A stretch of DNA of 6,331 nt from Nitriliruptorales bacterium (GCA_007133145.1 SLNF01000167.1:1-6331), one strand, 5' to 3'. Counted from the stretch's first letter, positions 1-6,176 are shown. A program made the numbers and translations. The notes: generated by a model not told the origin, from the letters alone.

Positions 1-549
1 AGCGGCGACGCCGCGGAGTACGAGAGCATCGTCTCCGCCGACGCCGAGGAGGCCGCGATGGTCCTCGAGGCGGCGCAGTCGGTCATCATCGTGCCCGGCT
101 ACGGCCTCGCCGCCGCCCGGGCGCAGAACGCCGCCTACGACGTCGCCAAGGCCCTCGAGGCCCGTGGGGCGACGGTGCGCTTCGCGATCCATCCGGTCGC
201 CGGGCGCATGCCCGGGCACATGAACGTCGTCCTCGCCGAGGCGGAGGTGCCCTACGAGCTCCTCTACGAGATGGACGAGATCAACCAGGACTTCAGCCAG
301 ACCGACGCGGTCATCGTCGTCGGCGCCAACGACGTCGTGAACCCGGCGGCGAACACCGAGCCGGGCAGCCCGATCGCCGGCATGCCGATCCTCGAGGTCG
401 GCAAGGCACGGCGCGTCTTCGTCATCAAGCGCAGCCTCGCCCCAGGCTACGCCGGCATCAAGAACGAGCTCTTCGAGGCCGACCAGACGGTCATGCTCTT
501 CGGTGACGCCAAGGGCGTGCTCGACGGACTCGCCTCCGAGTTGGCCTGA
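1..549 (+). CDS. pntB: NAD(P) transhydrogenase subunit beta, C-terminal part (5' end outside window)
   Basis: Only the last 182 codons are present; the frame is open from base 1. This is domain III of PntB, the NADP(H)-binding domain, which faces the cytoplasm. The enzyme couples hydride transfer between NADH and NADP+ to proton movement across the membrane. Visible hallmarks, numbered from the window start, are the nucleotide-binding loop VPGYGLAAARAQ (31-42), HPVAGRMPGHMNVVLAEAEVPY, DEINQDFSQTDAVIVVGAND (GAND at 108-111), SPIAGMPILEV, KRSLAPGYAG (143-152) and FGDAK (168-171). These match the conserved domain III of the family closely, and the end agrees with the usual PntB C-terminus. The membrane domain and the start lie upstream, where pntA would be expected. 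Nothing looks broken. The next gene starts 19 bases after the stop but may have its own promoter. Confidence 0.96.
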   Translation, partial: SGDAAEYESIVSADAEEAAMVLEAAQSVIIVPGYGLAAARAQNAAYDVAKALEARGATVRFAIHPVAGRMPGHMNVVLAEAEVPYELLYEMDEINQDFSQTDAVIVVGANDVVNPAANTEPGSPIAGMPILEVGKARRVFVIKRSLAPGYAGIKNELFEADQTVMLFGDAKGVLDGLASELA

Positions 550-557
550 CGGTGCGC

Positions 558-563
558 TAGCCT
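558..563 (+). promoter_or_regulatory. Candidate -10 box of a leaderless promoter for the histidine phosphatase
   Basis: TAGCCT fits the actinobacterial TANNNT -10 pattern. Its last T is five bases before the ATG at 569, so transcription would begin at or next to the A of the start codon. This spacing is typical of leaderless mRNAs, and no Shine-Dalgarno is seen before the ATG. I see no good -35 hexamer at 17-18 bases upstream, which lies inside the end of pntB. The assignment rests on the -10 match and its position only. Confidence 0.35.
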
Positions 564-568
564 TGACC

Positions 569-1165
569 ATGCCGGCACTGGCCCGTCGCGAGGTCGACAA
601 GGTGCACATCGAGGTCCTCCGCCACGCCAAGGCCTACTCCCGCAAGCGCTGGAACGGCGGATCCGATCGGGAGCGGCCGCTCGACGACGCGGGCGAGGCC
701 CAGGCGCGATGGCTCGTCGACGAGCTCCTCGCCGACGGCCGGGTCGCCGAGATCCGCACGAGCCCGCTCGTGCGCTGCACCCAGACCGTCGAGCCGCTCG
801 CCGCAGCCCTCGGCTGCGCCCCCGTCGTCGACGAGCGCCTCGCCGAGCTGCGCACCCTGCCGGTGCACGACCGGGGCAGCGCCTGGGTGGCCTCGGCCTG
901 GCTCGGCGGCCGTGCGCTCGCCGTCGTCGAGGAGCTCGCCACGGCCCCCGTCGACGGGCGCATCGTGCTCTGCAGCCACGGCGACGTCATCCCCGCCCTG
1001 CTCGCGACGCTCGCCGGCCGCGACGCCGTCCCCCTCGGCGACGTGCGCGTGCGCAAGGGTGGCCGGGTCACCCTCGAGCTCGCCGGTGGCCGGGTGCGAC
1101 GCGCCACGCCCGTGCCCCCGCCGCGGCTCGATGCCGTCCTGCCGACGGCGTCGAGCTCGGCGTGA
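569..1165 (+). CDS. SixA-type histidine phosphatase (phosphohistidine phosphatase family)
   Basis: The product is 198 residues from ATG 569 and belongs to the histidine phosphatase (phosphoglycerate mutase-like) superfamily, SixA branch. The nucleophile motif is LRHAKAY, with R18 and H19. The second arginine is R69 in SPLVRCTQTVEPLA, and the second histidine is H137 in CSHGD. The RPLDDAGEAQA segment after the first motif is also typical of SixA-like proteins. The substrate could be a phosphohistidine protein or a small phosphate ester; the sequence does not decide. The C-terminal ~30 residues are Pro/Arg-rich and probably outside the fold. ATG 569 is chosen because of the leaderless-type -10 box just upstream. 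GTG 602 is an alternative that would begin right before the catalytic core and has a weak GCGAGG upstream. An in-frame ATG at 503 lies inside pntB and is unlikely. The stop overlaps the next gene's GTG, so the two are probably co-translated. Confidence 0.87.
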   Translation: MPALARREVDKVHIEVLRHAKAYSRKRWNGGSDRERPLDDAGEAQARWLVDELLADGRVAEIRTSPLVRCTQTVEPLAAALGCAPVVDERLAELRTLPVHDRGSAWVASAWLGGRALAVVEELATAPVDGRIVLCSHGDVIPALLATLAGRDAVPLGDVRVRKGGRVTLELAGGRVRRATPVPPPRLDAVLPTASSSA

Positions 1166-2142
1166 CCGACTGGGCGATGGATCTCAGGCCCACCGGCGCC
1201 GCCGGACTGTCCACGACGCCGCTCGGCCTCGGCCTCGCCGCGGTCGGCCGTCCCGCCTACATCACCCCCGGCCGCGACGCCGACCTCGGCGGGGACCGCT
1301 CCGAGGAGGCCCTCGAGGCCGCGGCGCACGCCGTCCTCGATGCCGCCTACGACCGCGGCGTGCGCTACCTCGACGCTGCGCGCTCCTACGGTCGCGCCGA
1401 GGCCTTCCTCGCGAGCTGGCTCGCCGAGGGCGCCCCCGGTGACGTCACCGTGGCCTCGAAGTGGGGCTACCGCTACACGGGACAGTGGCGGCTCGACGCC
1501 GAGGTCCACGAGGTCAAGGACCACGGCGTCGACGCGCTGCGGCGCCAGCTCGCCGAGACGAGGGGCCTGCTCGGCGACGCGCTCGACGTCTACCAGATCC
1601 ACTCCGCGACGCTCGACACCGGCGTGCTCGCCGACCGCGCGGTGCTCGCCGAGCTCGCCGAGCTCAGCGCCTCCGGGGTGACCGTCGGGTTCACGACGAG
1701 CGGGCCGCGCCAGGCCGCGACGATCCGTGAGGGTCTCGCCGCCGAGGTCGACGGCGTCAACCCCTTCGGCCTCGTGCAGGCGACGTGGAACCTCCTCGAG
1801 CCCTCCGCGGGCCCGGCGCTCGCCGAGGTCGCCGACGCCGGCTGGGTCGTCGTCGTCAAGGAGGCCCTCGCCAACGGCCGGCTCGCCGGCCCCGCCACCG
1901 GCCCGCTCGCCGAGGTCGCCGCGCGGCGGGACGCGACGCCCGACGCGGTGGCGATCGCCGCGGCCCTCGCCCAGCCCTGGAGCGCGGTCGCGCTCTCCGG
2001 CGCGGTCACGCCCTCCCAGCTCACGAGCAACGCCGCCGCGGTCGACCTCGGGCTCGATGGCGACGACCTCGCGGCGCTCGGCGGGCTCGCAGAGGACCCC
2101 GAGGCCTACTGGAGGGCCCGCAGCGCCCGCGCCTGGACCTGA
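1162..2142 (+). CDS. Aldo/keto reductase
   Basis: The product is 326 residues and a cytoplasmic NADPH-type oxidoreductase of the aldo/keto reductase (beta/alpha)8 barrel family. The catalytic tetrad is visible: D71 and Y76 in YLDAARSYGRAE, K100 in ASKWGYRY, and H147 in VYQIHSATL. The later segments VQATWNLLEPS, VVVKEALANGRL and the C-terminal ALSGAVTPSQLTSN region fit the cofactor-binding end of the barrel. The substrate cannot be read from sequence. GTG 1162 forms GTGA with the phosphatase stop, which indicates translational coupling. ATG 1177 is five codons later and also possible, but neither has a clear Shine-Dalgarno. Length is normal for the family. The last seven codons plus the stop are part of an exact 24-base repeat that recurs at 6083-6106, so the 3' end may have been an insertion or recombination site. 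Confidence 0.92.
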   Translation: MTDWAMDLRPTGAAGLSTTPLGLGLAAVGRPAYITPGRDADLGGDRSEEALEAAAHAVLDAAYDRGVRYLDAARSYGRAEAFLASWLAEGAPGDVTVASKWGYRYTGQWRLDAEVHEVKDHGVDALRRQLAETRGLLGDALDVYQIHSATLDTGVLADRAVLAELAELSASGVTVGFTTSGPRQAATIREGLAAEVDGVNPFGLVQATWNLLEPSAGPALAEVADAGWVVVVKEALANGRLAGPATGPLAEVAARRDATPDAVAIAAALAQPWSAVALSGAVTPSQLTSNAAAVDLGLDGDDLAALGGLAEDPEAYWRARSARAWT

Positions 2143-2143
2143 G
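2120..2143 (+). repeat. 24-base direct repeat, copy 1 (3' end of aldo/keto reductase gene)
   Basis: This copy covers the end of the reductase gene, encoding SARAWT and its TGA stop plus one base. It is identical over 24 bases to 6083-6106, in the same orientation and 3963 bases apart. The match ends sharply at both sides (C versus T before, C versus G after). A chance exact match of this length in 6 kb is very unlikely even at this GC content. Confidence 0.9.
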
Positions 2144-2195
2144 CGGGCGGGGCCCCGCACTCGCGCCGCCGACGCTGGTCCGCGGCTCACCGGGC

Positions 2196-2230
2196 CGACG
2201 GGTCGCTGAGCGTTCGGTGACCCGCCGTCG
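2196..2230 (+). repeat. Imperfect inverted repeat downstream of aldo/keto reductase
   Basis: Arms CGACGGGTC (2196-2204) and GACC-CGC-CGTCG (2219-2230) pair with a 3-base bulge around a 14-base loop. No T-run follows, so it is not a classical intrinsic terminator. A self-complementary 12-mer, GCGGGGCCCCGC, lies nearby at 2147-2158. At this GC content such pairings arise easily. Confidence 0.25.
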
Positions 2231-2239
2231 CGGCGCAAC

Positions 2240-2271
2240 CTCGGCGATGCCCTCCCGCCGGGTTCGCCGAG
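2240..2271 (+). repeat. Perfect 8-bp inverted repeat in the gap before the GNAT gene
   Basis: CTCGGCGA (2240-2247) pairs exactly with TCGCCGAG (2264-2271). The 16-base loop itself contains CCC-GCC-GGG (2254-2262). It sits about 45 bases before the GNAT start. It could be a terminator-like structure without a T-run, part of a 5' leader, or a binding site for a dimeric regulator; the sequence does not distinguish these. Confidence 0.35.
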
Positions 2272-2282
2272 CACCCTCGCCT

Positions 2283-2298
2283 CGTCGAAGGGTCGACG
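2283..2298 (+). repeat. Short inverted repeat just upstream of the GNAT ribosome binding site
   Basis: CGTCGA (2283-2288) and TCGACG (2293-2298) form a 6-bp perfect stem with the loop AGGG. It ends four bases before the G-rich Shine-Dalgarno run at 2302-2309. It is the third pairing element in this 174-base gap and could be an operator or a leader hairpin. Confidence 0.3.
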
Positions 2299-2302
2299 TG
2301 CG

Positions 2303-2307
2303 GGAGG
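2303..2307 (+). promoter_or_regulatory. Shine-Dalgarno that decides the GNAT start
   Basis: GGAGG lies within GGGAGGGG (2302-2309). It is nine bases before GTG 2317 but only three before the in-frame TTG 2311. The spacing favours GTG 2317. Confidence 0.6.
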
Positions 2308-2316
2308 GGCTTGACC

Positions 2317-3003
2317 GTGCAGCTCCAGGCGCTGCGGACAGGGGACGAGCCAGGGATCCGGCGGGTGTTCTGGGCGACGTGGGCTGCGGGATCGCCCTCT
2401 GCTGAGCCCCCCGCGGCGGGGCGCTACGCCGAGCTCTGCCTCGGCTGGTACCTGCGCGAGGGCCGCGACGAGGCCGCGGTGCTGCGCTGCGGCGGGCAGG
2501 TCGTGGGCTACGCCCTCGTCTGCGTCGACGAGTCGGCCCTTCGCCGCTGGCAGCAGGCGGCAGCGCTGCGGTGGGCCGCGGAGGCCGCGCTCGTCGCGGC
2601 GCGCCCCCGTATGGCCTACGCGCGGGGCTTCCTCGCGCGACGCGCACGCGACGCGCTCATGGCGCGACGTGCGCTGTCGTCACCGCCGATGCCCGCGCAC
2701 GGGCATCTCGCGGTCCTGCCCGGGCACCGCCGGCGCACCGGCCGAGGGCTGCTCGCGCACGTCGACGCGCGCTGCGCTGCGGCGGGGCATCCCGGATGGT
2801 ACGGCGAGCTCGTCGCCCGCCGCGGGCGCCGCGCGATCGCGGCAGGGGCAGCGGGGTCGACGGTCGTCGCGCGGCTGCCAAGCGCGACGTGGACCTGGCT
2901 GCGAGGGGAGCCGGTGGACCGCCTCGTCGTCGTCCGTCCGCTCGCCACGGCGACGGTCCGGCCGCTCGACGACGGCGACCGCGTCGTCACGGAGGCGCGC
3001 TGA
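2317..3003 (+). CDS. GNAT-family N-acyltransferase (putative)
   Basis: The product is 228 residues from GTG 2317 (230 from TTG 2311). GNAT proteins transfer an acyl group from acyl-CoA, usually to an amine. The best evidence is motif A at residues 130-146, HLAVLPGHRRRTGRGLL, a beta strand followed by the R-x-x-G-x-G/A pyrophosphate-binding loop. The N-terminal LQALRTGDEPGIRRVFWATW is a typical GNAT opening, and VLRCGGQVVGYALVCVDE resembles the central strands. The middle (about residues 80-120) is Arg/Ala-rich helix that I cannot place. The substrate is not identifiable. It is first in a four-gene unit, with the next ATG one base after its stop, so its target may be the amine freed by the PIG-L enzyme at the other end (inference). 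It resembles a single GNAT domain and is too short for a two-domain MshD. Confidence 0.78.
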   Translation: MQLQALRTGDEPGIRRVFWATWAAGSPSAEPPAAGRYAELCLGWYLREGRDEAAVLRCGGQVVGYALVCVDESALRRWQQAAALRWAAEAALVAARPRMAYARGFLARRARDALMARRALSSPPMPAHGHLAVLPGHRRRTGRGLLAHVDARCAAAGHPGWYGELVARRGRRAIAAGAAGSTVVARLPSATWTWLRGEPVDRLVVVRPLATATVRPLDDGDRVVTEAR

Positions 3004-3004
3004 G

Positions 3005-4129
3005 ATGCGCGTGGCGATCGTTACCGAGTCCTTCCTCCCCCACGTCAACGGGGTCACGAACTCGGTCCTGCGCGTGCTCGAGCACCTCGCCGACCGCGGC
3101 CACGCAGCCCTCGTGCTCGCGCCCGGGGCTGATCCTGACGTCTACGCCGGGGCGACGGTCGTGCGCACGCCCTCGGCGTCGCTCAACCCGCTCATCGATC
3201 TCGCGCTGGGCCTGCCCGCACCGGGGCTCGAGCAGCGACTGCGGGCATGGCGTCCCGACGTCGTCCATCTCGCCTCACCCGTGGCGCTCGCCGCGCAGGG
3301 GGCGAGGGTCGCCAGGCGCCTCGGCGTGCCGACCGTCGCGGTGTACCAGACCGATCTCGCCGGGTTCGCGCGGCGCTACGGCCTCGCGGCGACCTCGCCG
3401 CTGCTCGAGCGCTGGCTGCGGCACGTGCATCGGCGTGCCGACCTCACCCTCGCGCCCACGGCGACCGTCGCCGAGCAGCTCCGGCGTCGCGGTGTGCCGC
3501 GGGTGCGGCTGTGGTCCCGTGGGGTCGATGGTTGGCGCTTCAGCCCCGAGCGGCGCGACCCCCAGTGGCGCGCGCGGCACGTGGCAGCCGGGGAGCTCCT
3601 CGTGGGCTATGTGGGGCGCCTGGCGCCGGAGAAGCGCGTGCACCTGCTCGAGGCGCTGCGCGGCCTCGGGGGATGCCGCCTCGTCGTCGTCGGCGACGGG
3701 CCGGTGCGCGGGCGCCTCGAGGCGCGGTTGCCCGAGGCGACCTTCGTCGGCTTCCTCGAGGGCGACGATCTCTCGCGCGCTGTCGCAAGCCTCGACGTCT
3801 TCGTCCATACCGGACCCCACGAGACCTTCTGCCAGGCCGCCCAGGAGGCGTTGAGCTCGGGGGTGCCGGTCGTCGCGCCCGACGCCGGGGGGATCGCCGA
3901 GCTCGTCGACGAGGGCCGGAACGGGCTGCGCTGGACCGCCGACGACCCTGCGGCCCTGCGCGAGGCCGTCGCCACGCTCGTTGCACGGCCGGCGTTGCGG
4001 GCCGCCCTCGCCGAGCGGGCGCGCCCCTCGGTGGCCCACCGCAGCTGGTCGGCCGTCGGCGACCAGCTCATCGCACACTACCGCAGCGTCGCCTGTTGGC
4101 GTGTCCTCGAGGAGGAGCAGGTCGCATGA
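3005..4129 (+). CDS. GT4 glycosyltransferase, MgtA/PimB-type alpha-mannosyltransferase-like
   Basis: The product is 374 residues, a retaining GT-B fold glycosyltransferase of family GT4. The N-terminus MRVAIVTESFLPHVNGVTNS, then PDVVHLASP, GVPTVAVYQTDLAGFARRYG (YQTD at 114-117) and GRLAPEKRVHLL (R205, K210) are characteristic of this type. FVHTGPHETFCQAAQEALSS carries the E-x7-E donor motif (E273, E281), followed by GVPVVAPDAGG. From memory these closely resemble mycobacterial MgtA (Rv0557, earlier called PimB), a GDP-mannose-dependent mannosyltransferase acting on a glucuronosyl diacylglycerol. Sulfoquinovosyl and glucosyl diacylglycerol synthases share much of this pattern, so donor and acceptor are uncertain. 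No signal peptide or membrane span is visible, so it would act at the cytoplasmic membrane face. GGAGG at 2991-2995 is nine bases before the ATG. The stop overlaps the next start as ATGA. Confidence 0.93.
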   Translation: MRVAIVTESFLPHVNGVTNSVLRVLEHLADRGHAALVLAPGADPDVYAGATVVRTPSASLNPLIDLALGLPAPGLEQRLRAWRPDVVHLASPVALAAQGARVARRLGVPTVAVYQTDLAGFARRYGLAATSPLLERWLRHVHRRADLTLAPTATVAEQLRRRGVPRVRLWSRGVDGWRFSPERRDPQWRARHVAAGELLVGYVGRLAPEKRVHLLEALRGLGGCRLVVVGDGPVRGRLEARLPEATFVGFLEGDDLSRAVASLDVFVHTGPHETFCQAAQEALSSGVPVVAPDAGGIAELVDEGRNGLRWTADDPAALREAVATLVARPALRAALAERARPSVAHRSWSAVGDQLIAHYRSVACWRVLEEEQVA

Positions 4130-5322
4130 GGATCGTCCAAGCCGCGAACTTCGTGAGCCCGATCTCGGGCGGGTTGCGCACCTGCCTCGAGGCGCTGCGT
4201 CACGGCTACGCCGAGGCCGGCCACGAGCCCGTCCTCATCGTCCCCGCCGCCCGGGACGGCGAGGTGGACACCCCGGTCGGTGTGGAGCTACGAGTGGCCG
4301 CACCACGGGTGCCCGGGGCGGGGGGCTACCGGGTCATCACCGATGGCGCCCGCGTCGAGCGTCTGCTGCGAAGGCTGCGGCCGGGCAGCCTCGAGCTCTC
4401 CGACCGGTCCACCCTCGTCGGCCTCGGACCGGTGGCGCGAGGTCTCGGCGCGCGGGCGGTCGGGCTCAACCACGAGCGTCTCGATGCCCTGCTCGCCCGC
4501 CACGTGCCGTGGCTCGCGGGCGGCCGGCGCCTCGCCGCTCGGTGGGCTCGTCGCACGGCCGCGGGGCTCGACGTCGTCGTCTGCACGACCGGCTGGGCGG
4601 CCGCCGAGCACGTCGACGCGGGGGTGACCAACGTCGTCCGGGTGCCTCTCGGCGTCGATCTCGCGCGCTTCCATCCCGCGCACGCCGACGTCGGGCTGCG
4701 AAGCCGACTCGCCGGCGAGGGGCCACTGCTCGTCCTCGCGAGTCGTCTCTCAGCCGAGAAACGCCCGGCGATCGCGCTCGACGCGCTCCGGCGTCTCGTC
4801 GCGAGAGGTGTCCCCGCGACGCTTGTCGTCGCCGGGGACGGGCCATTGCGAGCCACGCTCGAGGCCGAGGCCGACGGGCTGCCAGTGGTCTTCCTCGGCC
4901 ACCTCGCCGACCGCGACCGCCTCGCGGCCCTGCTCGCGAGCGCCGACGTCGCGCTCGCGCCGGGGCCCGTCGAGACCTTCGGGCTCGCGGCGCTCGAGGC
5001 GATGGCCTCGGGCACGCCGGTCGTGGGATCGCAGCAGGGCGCCCTGCCGGAGGTCGTCGGTGCCGACGGTGGCCGACTCGCCTACGGCCACGGGGCGGCC
5101 TTCGCGGCTGGTGCGCGAGCGCTCCTCGAGGCCGGCAGTCCGGCGCGCGCAGGCGCCCGTCGACGCGCCGAGGGGTTCCCATGGTCGCTCACCGTCGAGC
5201 GCATGCTCGCGCTGCACACCGGCGACCCGGGACGGTGGCCCGCCCACCCCCTGCCCGAACCGGGCCCGAGGACGCCCGCGGTGGTGCGCCACTCCGTCGG
5301 GGCGGGTGGCCCGGCACGGTGA
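4126..5322 (+). CDS. Second GT4-type glycosyltransferase
   Basis: The product is 398 residues with a GT-B fold in the GT4 style. The N-terminal MRIVQAANFVSPISGGLRT has the paired glycines (G15-G16) of the donor/acceptor loop, and LNHERLD (H116) sits in the N-domain. The C-domain shows VPLGVDLARFHP, LASRLSAEKRP (R207, K212), VVAGDGPL and the E-x7-E motif in PVETFGLAALEAMASG (E283, E291), then TPVVGSQQGALPEVV. It is clearly a different subfamily from the preceding gene. It lacks the MshA N-terminal signature, so mycothiol glycosyltransferase is unlikely. Donor and acceptor are unknown; adding a second sugar to the first enzyme's product is a reasonable inference. The last ~30 residues are Pro/Gly-rich and outside the fold. 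The start is well supported by GGAGGAG (4111-4117), eight bases before the ATG, and by the ATGA overlap. The stop overlaps the next GTG. Confidence 0.92.
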   Translation: MRIVQAANFVSPISGGLRTCLEALRHGYAEAGHEPVLIVPAARDGEVDTPVGVELRVAAPRVPGAGGYRVITDGARVERLLRRLRPGSLELSDRSTLVGLGPVARGLGARAVGLNHERLDALLARHVPWLAGGRRLAARWARRTAAGLDVVVCTTGWAAAEHVDAGVTNVVRVPLGVDLARFHPAHADVGLRSRLAGEGPLLVLASRLSAEKRPAIALDALRRLVARGVPATLVVAGDGPLRATLEAEADGLPVVFLGHLADRDRLAALLASADVALAPGPVETFGLAALEAMASGTPVVGSQQGALPEVVGADGGRLAYGHGAAFAAGARALLEAGSPARAGARRRAEGFPWSLTVERMLALHTGDPGRWPAHPLPEPGPRTPAVVRHSVGAGGPAR

Positions 5323-6059
5323 GCCGGCGTCCGCTCGCGCCCGCGGCACGGGCGGTCGCACGCCTGCGAGCCGATCCACCGATCGTCAGGCCGCGCGCGC
5401 ACCATGCCTGCGTGCTCGCGCCACACCCTGACGACGAGGTGCTCCTCTGTGGGGGCACGATCATCAGGCTCGTCGAGTCCGGGGCGCGCGTCAGCGTCGT
5501 CCACGTCACCGACGGTGAGGCCACGCTGGCCCCGGGTCGGCGCGCGAGCCTCGCGCGGCATCGTCGCCGCGAGGCCCGCCGGGCCTGCACGGTCCTCGGC
5601 GTCCGCGACGTCCTCGCCCTGGGCCTCGCTGACGGCGGCCTCTCCCGCAGCCTTGCCCTGACCGCCGAGATCACCCGGGTCCTCGAGCGGCTCCGCCCCG
5701 ACCTCGTCATCGCCCCCTGGCATGGCGACGCGCCCGGGGACCACGCCGCAGTCGCCCGTGCGCTCGACGCGGCGTTGGCGGCGTCGTCGCGGTCGCCGAC
5801 CCCACGCGCGTGGTCGGGTGAGACCTGGCGGCCGCTCGAGCCCGACGGCCTCGTCGACACCACTGCGGTGCGCTCGCGCCAGCGGGCCGCCGCGGCCTGC
5901 CACGTCACGCCCCGCCGCGTGCTCGACCTCGACGCGGGGCTCGCCCTGCACCGCTACCGGGGCTGGGCCGCCCTCGGGGGGCACGGCACCTGTGAGGCGT
6001 TCGTGATGCGCCCGCCGCCGGTCCGCCGCGGACCACGCCGAGGGCTGCCATCGCCCTGA
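5319..6059 (+). CDS. PIG-L/LmbE-family deacetylase
   Basis: The product is 246 residues. PIG-L/LmbE enzymes are zinc-dependent deacetylases, usually removing the acetyl group of an N-acetylglucosamine residue (as in GPI anchors, mycothiol and bacillithiol). The metal/catalytic motif is APHPDDEVLLCGG, with H36, D38 and D39. The distal zinc histidine is H142 in PWHGDAPGDHAAV, and VVHVTDGEAT (60-69) matches the conserved second strand. About 28 Arg/Ala-rich residues precede the domain. GTG 5319 forms GTGA with the previous stop; no strong Shine-Dalgarno is seen, consistent with translational coupling. Two upstream glycosyltransferases suggest the substrate is the glycoside they make (inference). 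It is less likely to be mycothiol MshB, because no MshA or MshC is seen here. All key residues are present. Confidence 0.93.
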   Translation: MSRRPLAPAARAVARLRADPPIVRPRAHHACVLAPHPDDEVLLCGGTIIRLVESGARVSVVHVTDGEATLAPGRRASLARHRRREARRACTVLGVRDVLALGLADGGLSRSLALTAEITRVLERLRPDLVIAPWHGDAPGDHAAVARALDAALAASSRSPTPRAWSGETWRPLEPDGLVDTTAVRSRQRAAAACHVTPRRVLDLDAGLALHRYRGWAALGGHGTCEAFVMRPPPVRRGPRRGLPSP

Positions 6060-6082
6060 TCGGCCGGGTGCGTGGCGGTGCT

Positions 6083-6106
6083 GCAGCGCCCGCGCCTGGA
6101 CCTGAG
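6083..6106 (+). repeat. 24-base direct repeat, copy 2 (duplicate of the reductase 3' end)
   Basis: This stretch is identical to 2120-2143, starts 24 bases after the PIG-L stop, and again reads SARAWT-stop in frame 1. The 24 bases of that frame immediately upstream keep only weak likeness to the reductase (TGGCGGTGCTGC versus TGGAGGGCCCGC), and there is no start codon, so it is not a gene. The block 2144-6082, holding the whole four-gene operon, lies between the two copies. Confidence 0.9.
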
Positions 6107-6116
6107 GTCCCGGTTT
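6095..6116 (+). terminator. Possible weak intrinsic terminator overlapping repeat copy 2
   Basis: CCTGGACC (6095-6102) pairs with GGTCCCGG (6106-6113), with one T/C mismatch and the loop TGA, and is followed by TTT (6114-6116). The loop TGA is the duplicated stop triplet. The T-run is short, so termination would be weak. Copy 1 lacks this pairing because its downstream flank differs. It is placed to end the operon's transcript. Confidence 0.3.
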
Positions 6117-6150
6117 GCGAGGGGCGCCCGTCCTGCTCGTCCCGACGGCC

Positions 6151-6173
6151 GGGCCGGTCTCCTTCGCCGGCCC
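6151..6173 (+). repeat. Stem-loop 1 of the downstream intergenic region
   Basis: GGGCCGG (6151-6157) and CCGGCCC (6167-6173) form a perfect 7-bp stem with a 9-base loop, TCTCCTTCG. It is the first of three closely spaced stems before the next gene. No T-run follows. Confidence 0.4.
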
Positions 6174-6176
6174 TGT

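Noticed and set aside
634..2274. 546-codon open frame on the minus strand opposite the phosphatase and reductase
   Set aside because: Its translation is Arg/Gly/Ala-rich with no recognisable motif, while the + strand carries complete catalytic motifs for two families. It is a typical high-GC shadow.
3247..4125. Long in-frame extension upstream of the second glycosyltransferase, inside the first one
   Set aside because: The extension is Arg/Pro/Ala low complexity, and the ATG at 4126 has a Shine-Dalgarno, an ATGA overlap and a family-typical N-terminus.
3981..5318. Long in-frame extension upstream of the PIG-L gene
   Set aside because: It runs through the second glycosyltransferase in another frame with basic low-complexity sequence. 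GTG 5319 with its GTGA overlap is a natural start.
5082..5984. 300-codon minus-strand frame opposite the PIG-L gene
   Set aside because: It has no motif or domain and a biased composition, and it lies over a PIG-L gene with all active-site residues.
6007..6105. Possible reductase pseudogene ending at repeat copy 2
   Set aside because: Only the 24 bases are identical. Upstream likeness falls off within about 15 bases, and there is no start codon or reductase motif, so a duplicated 3' end is the better description.
2120..6106. Transposon or integrated element with its own recombinase
   Set aside because: None of the four genes between the repeats is a transposase or integrase, and no terminal inverted repeats are seen. 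Only the direct repeat supports insertion.
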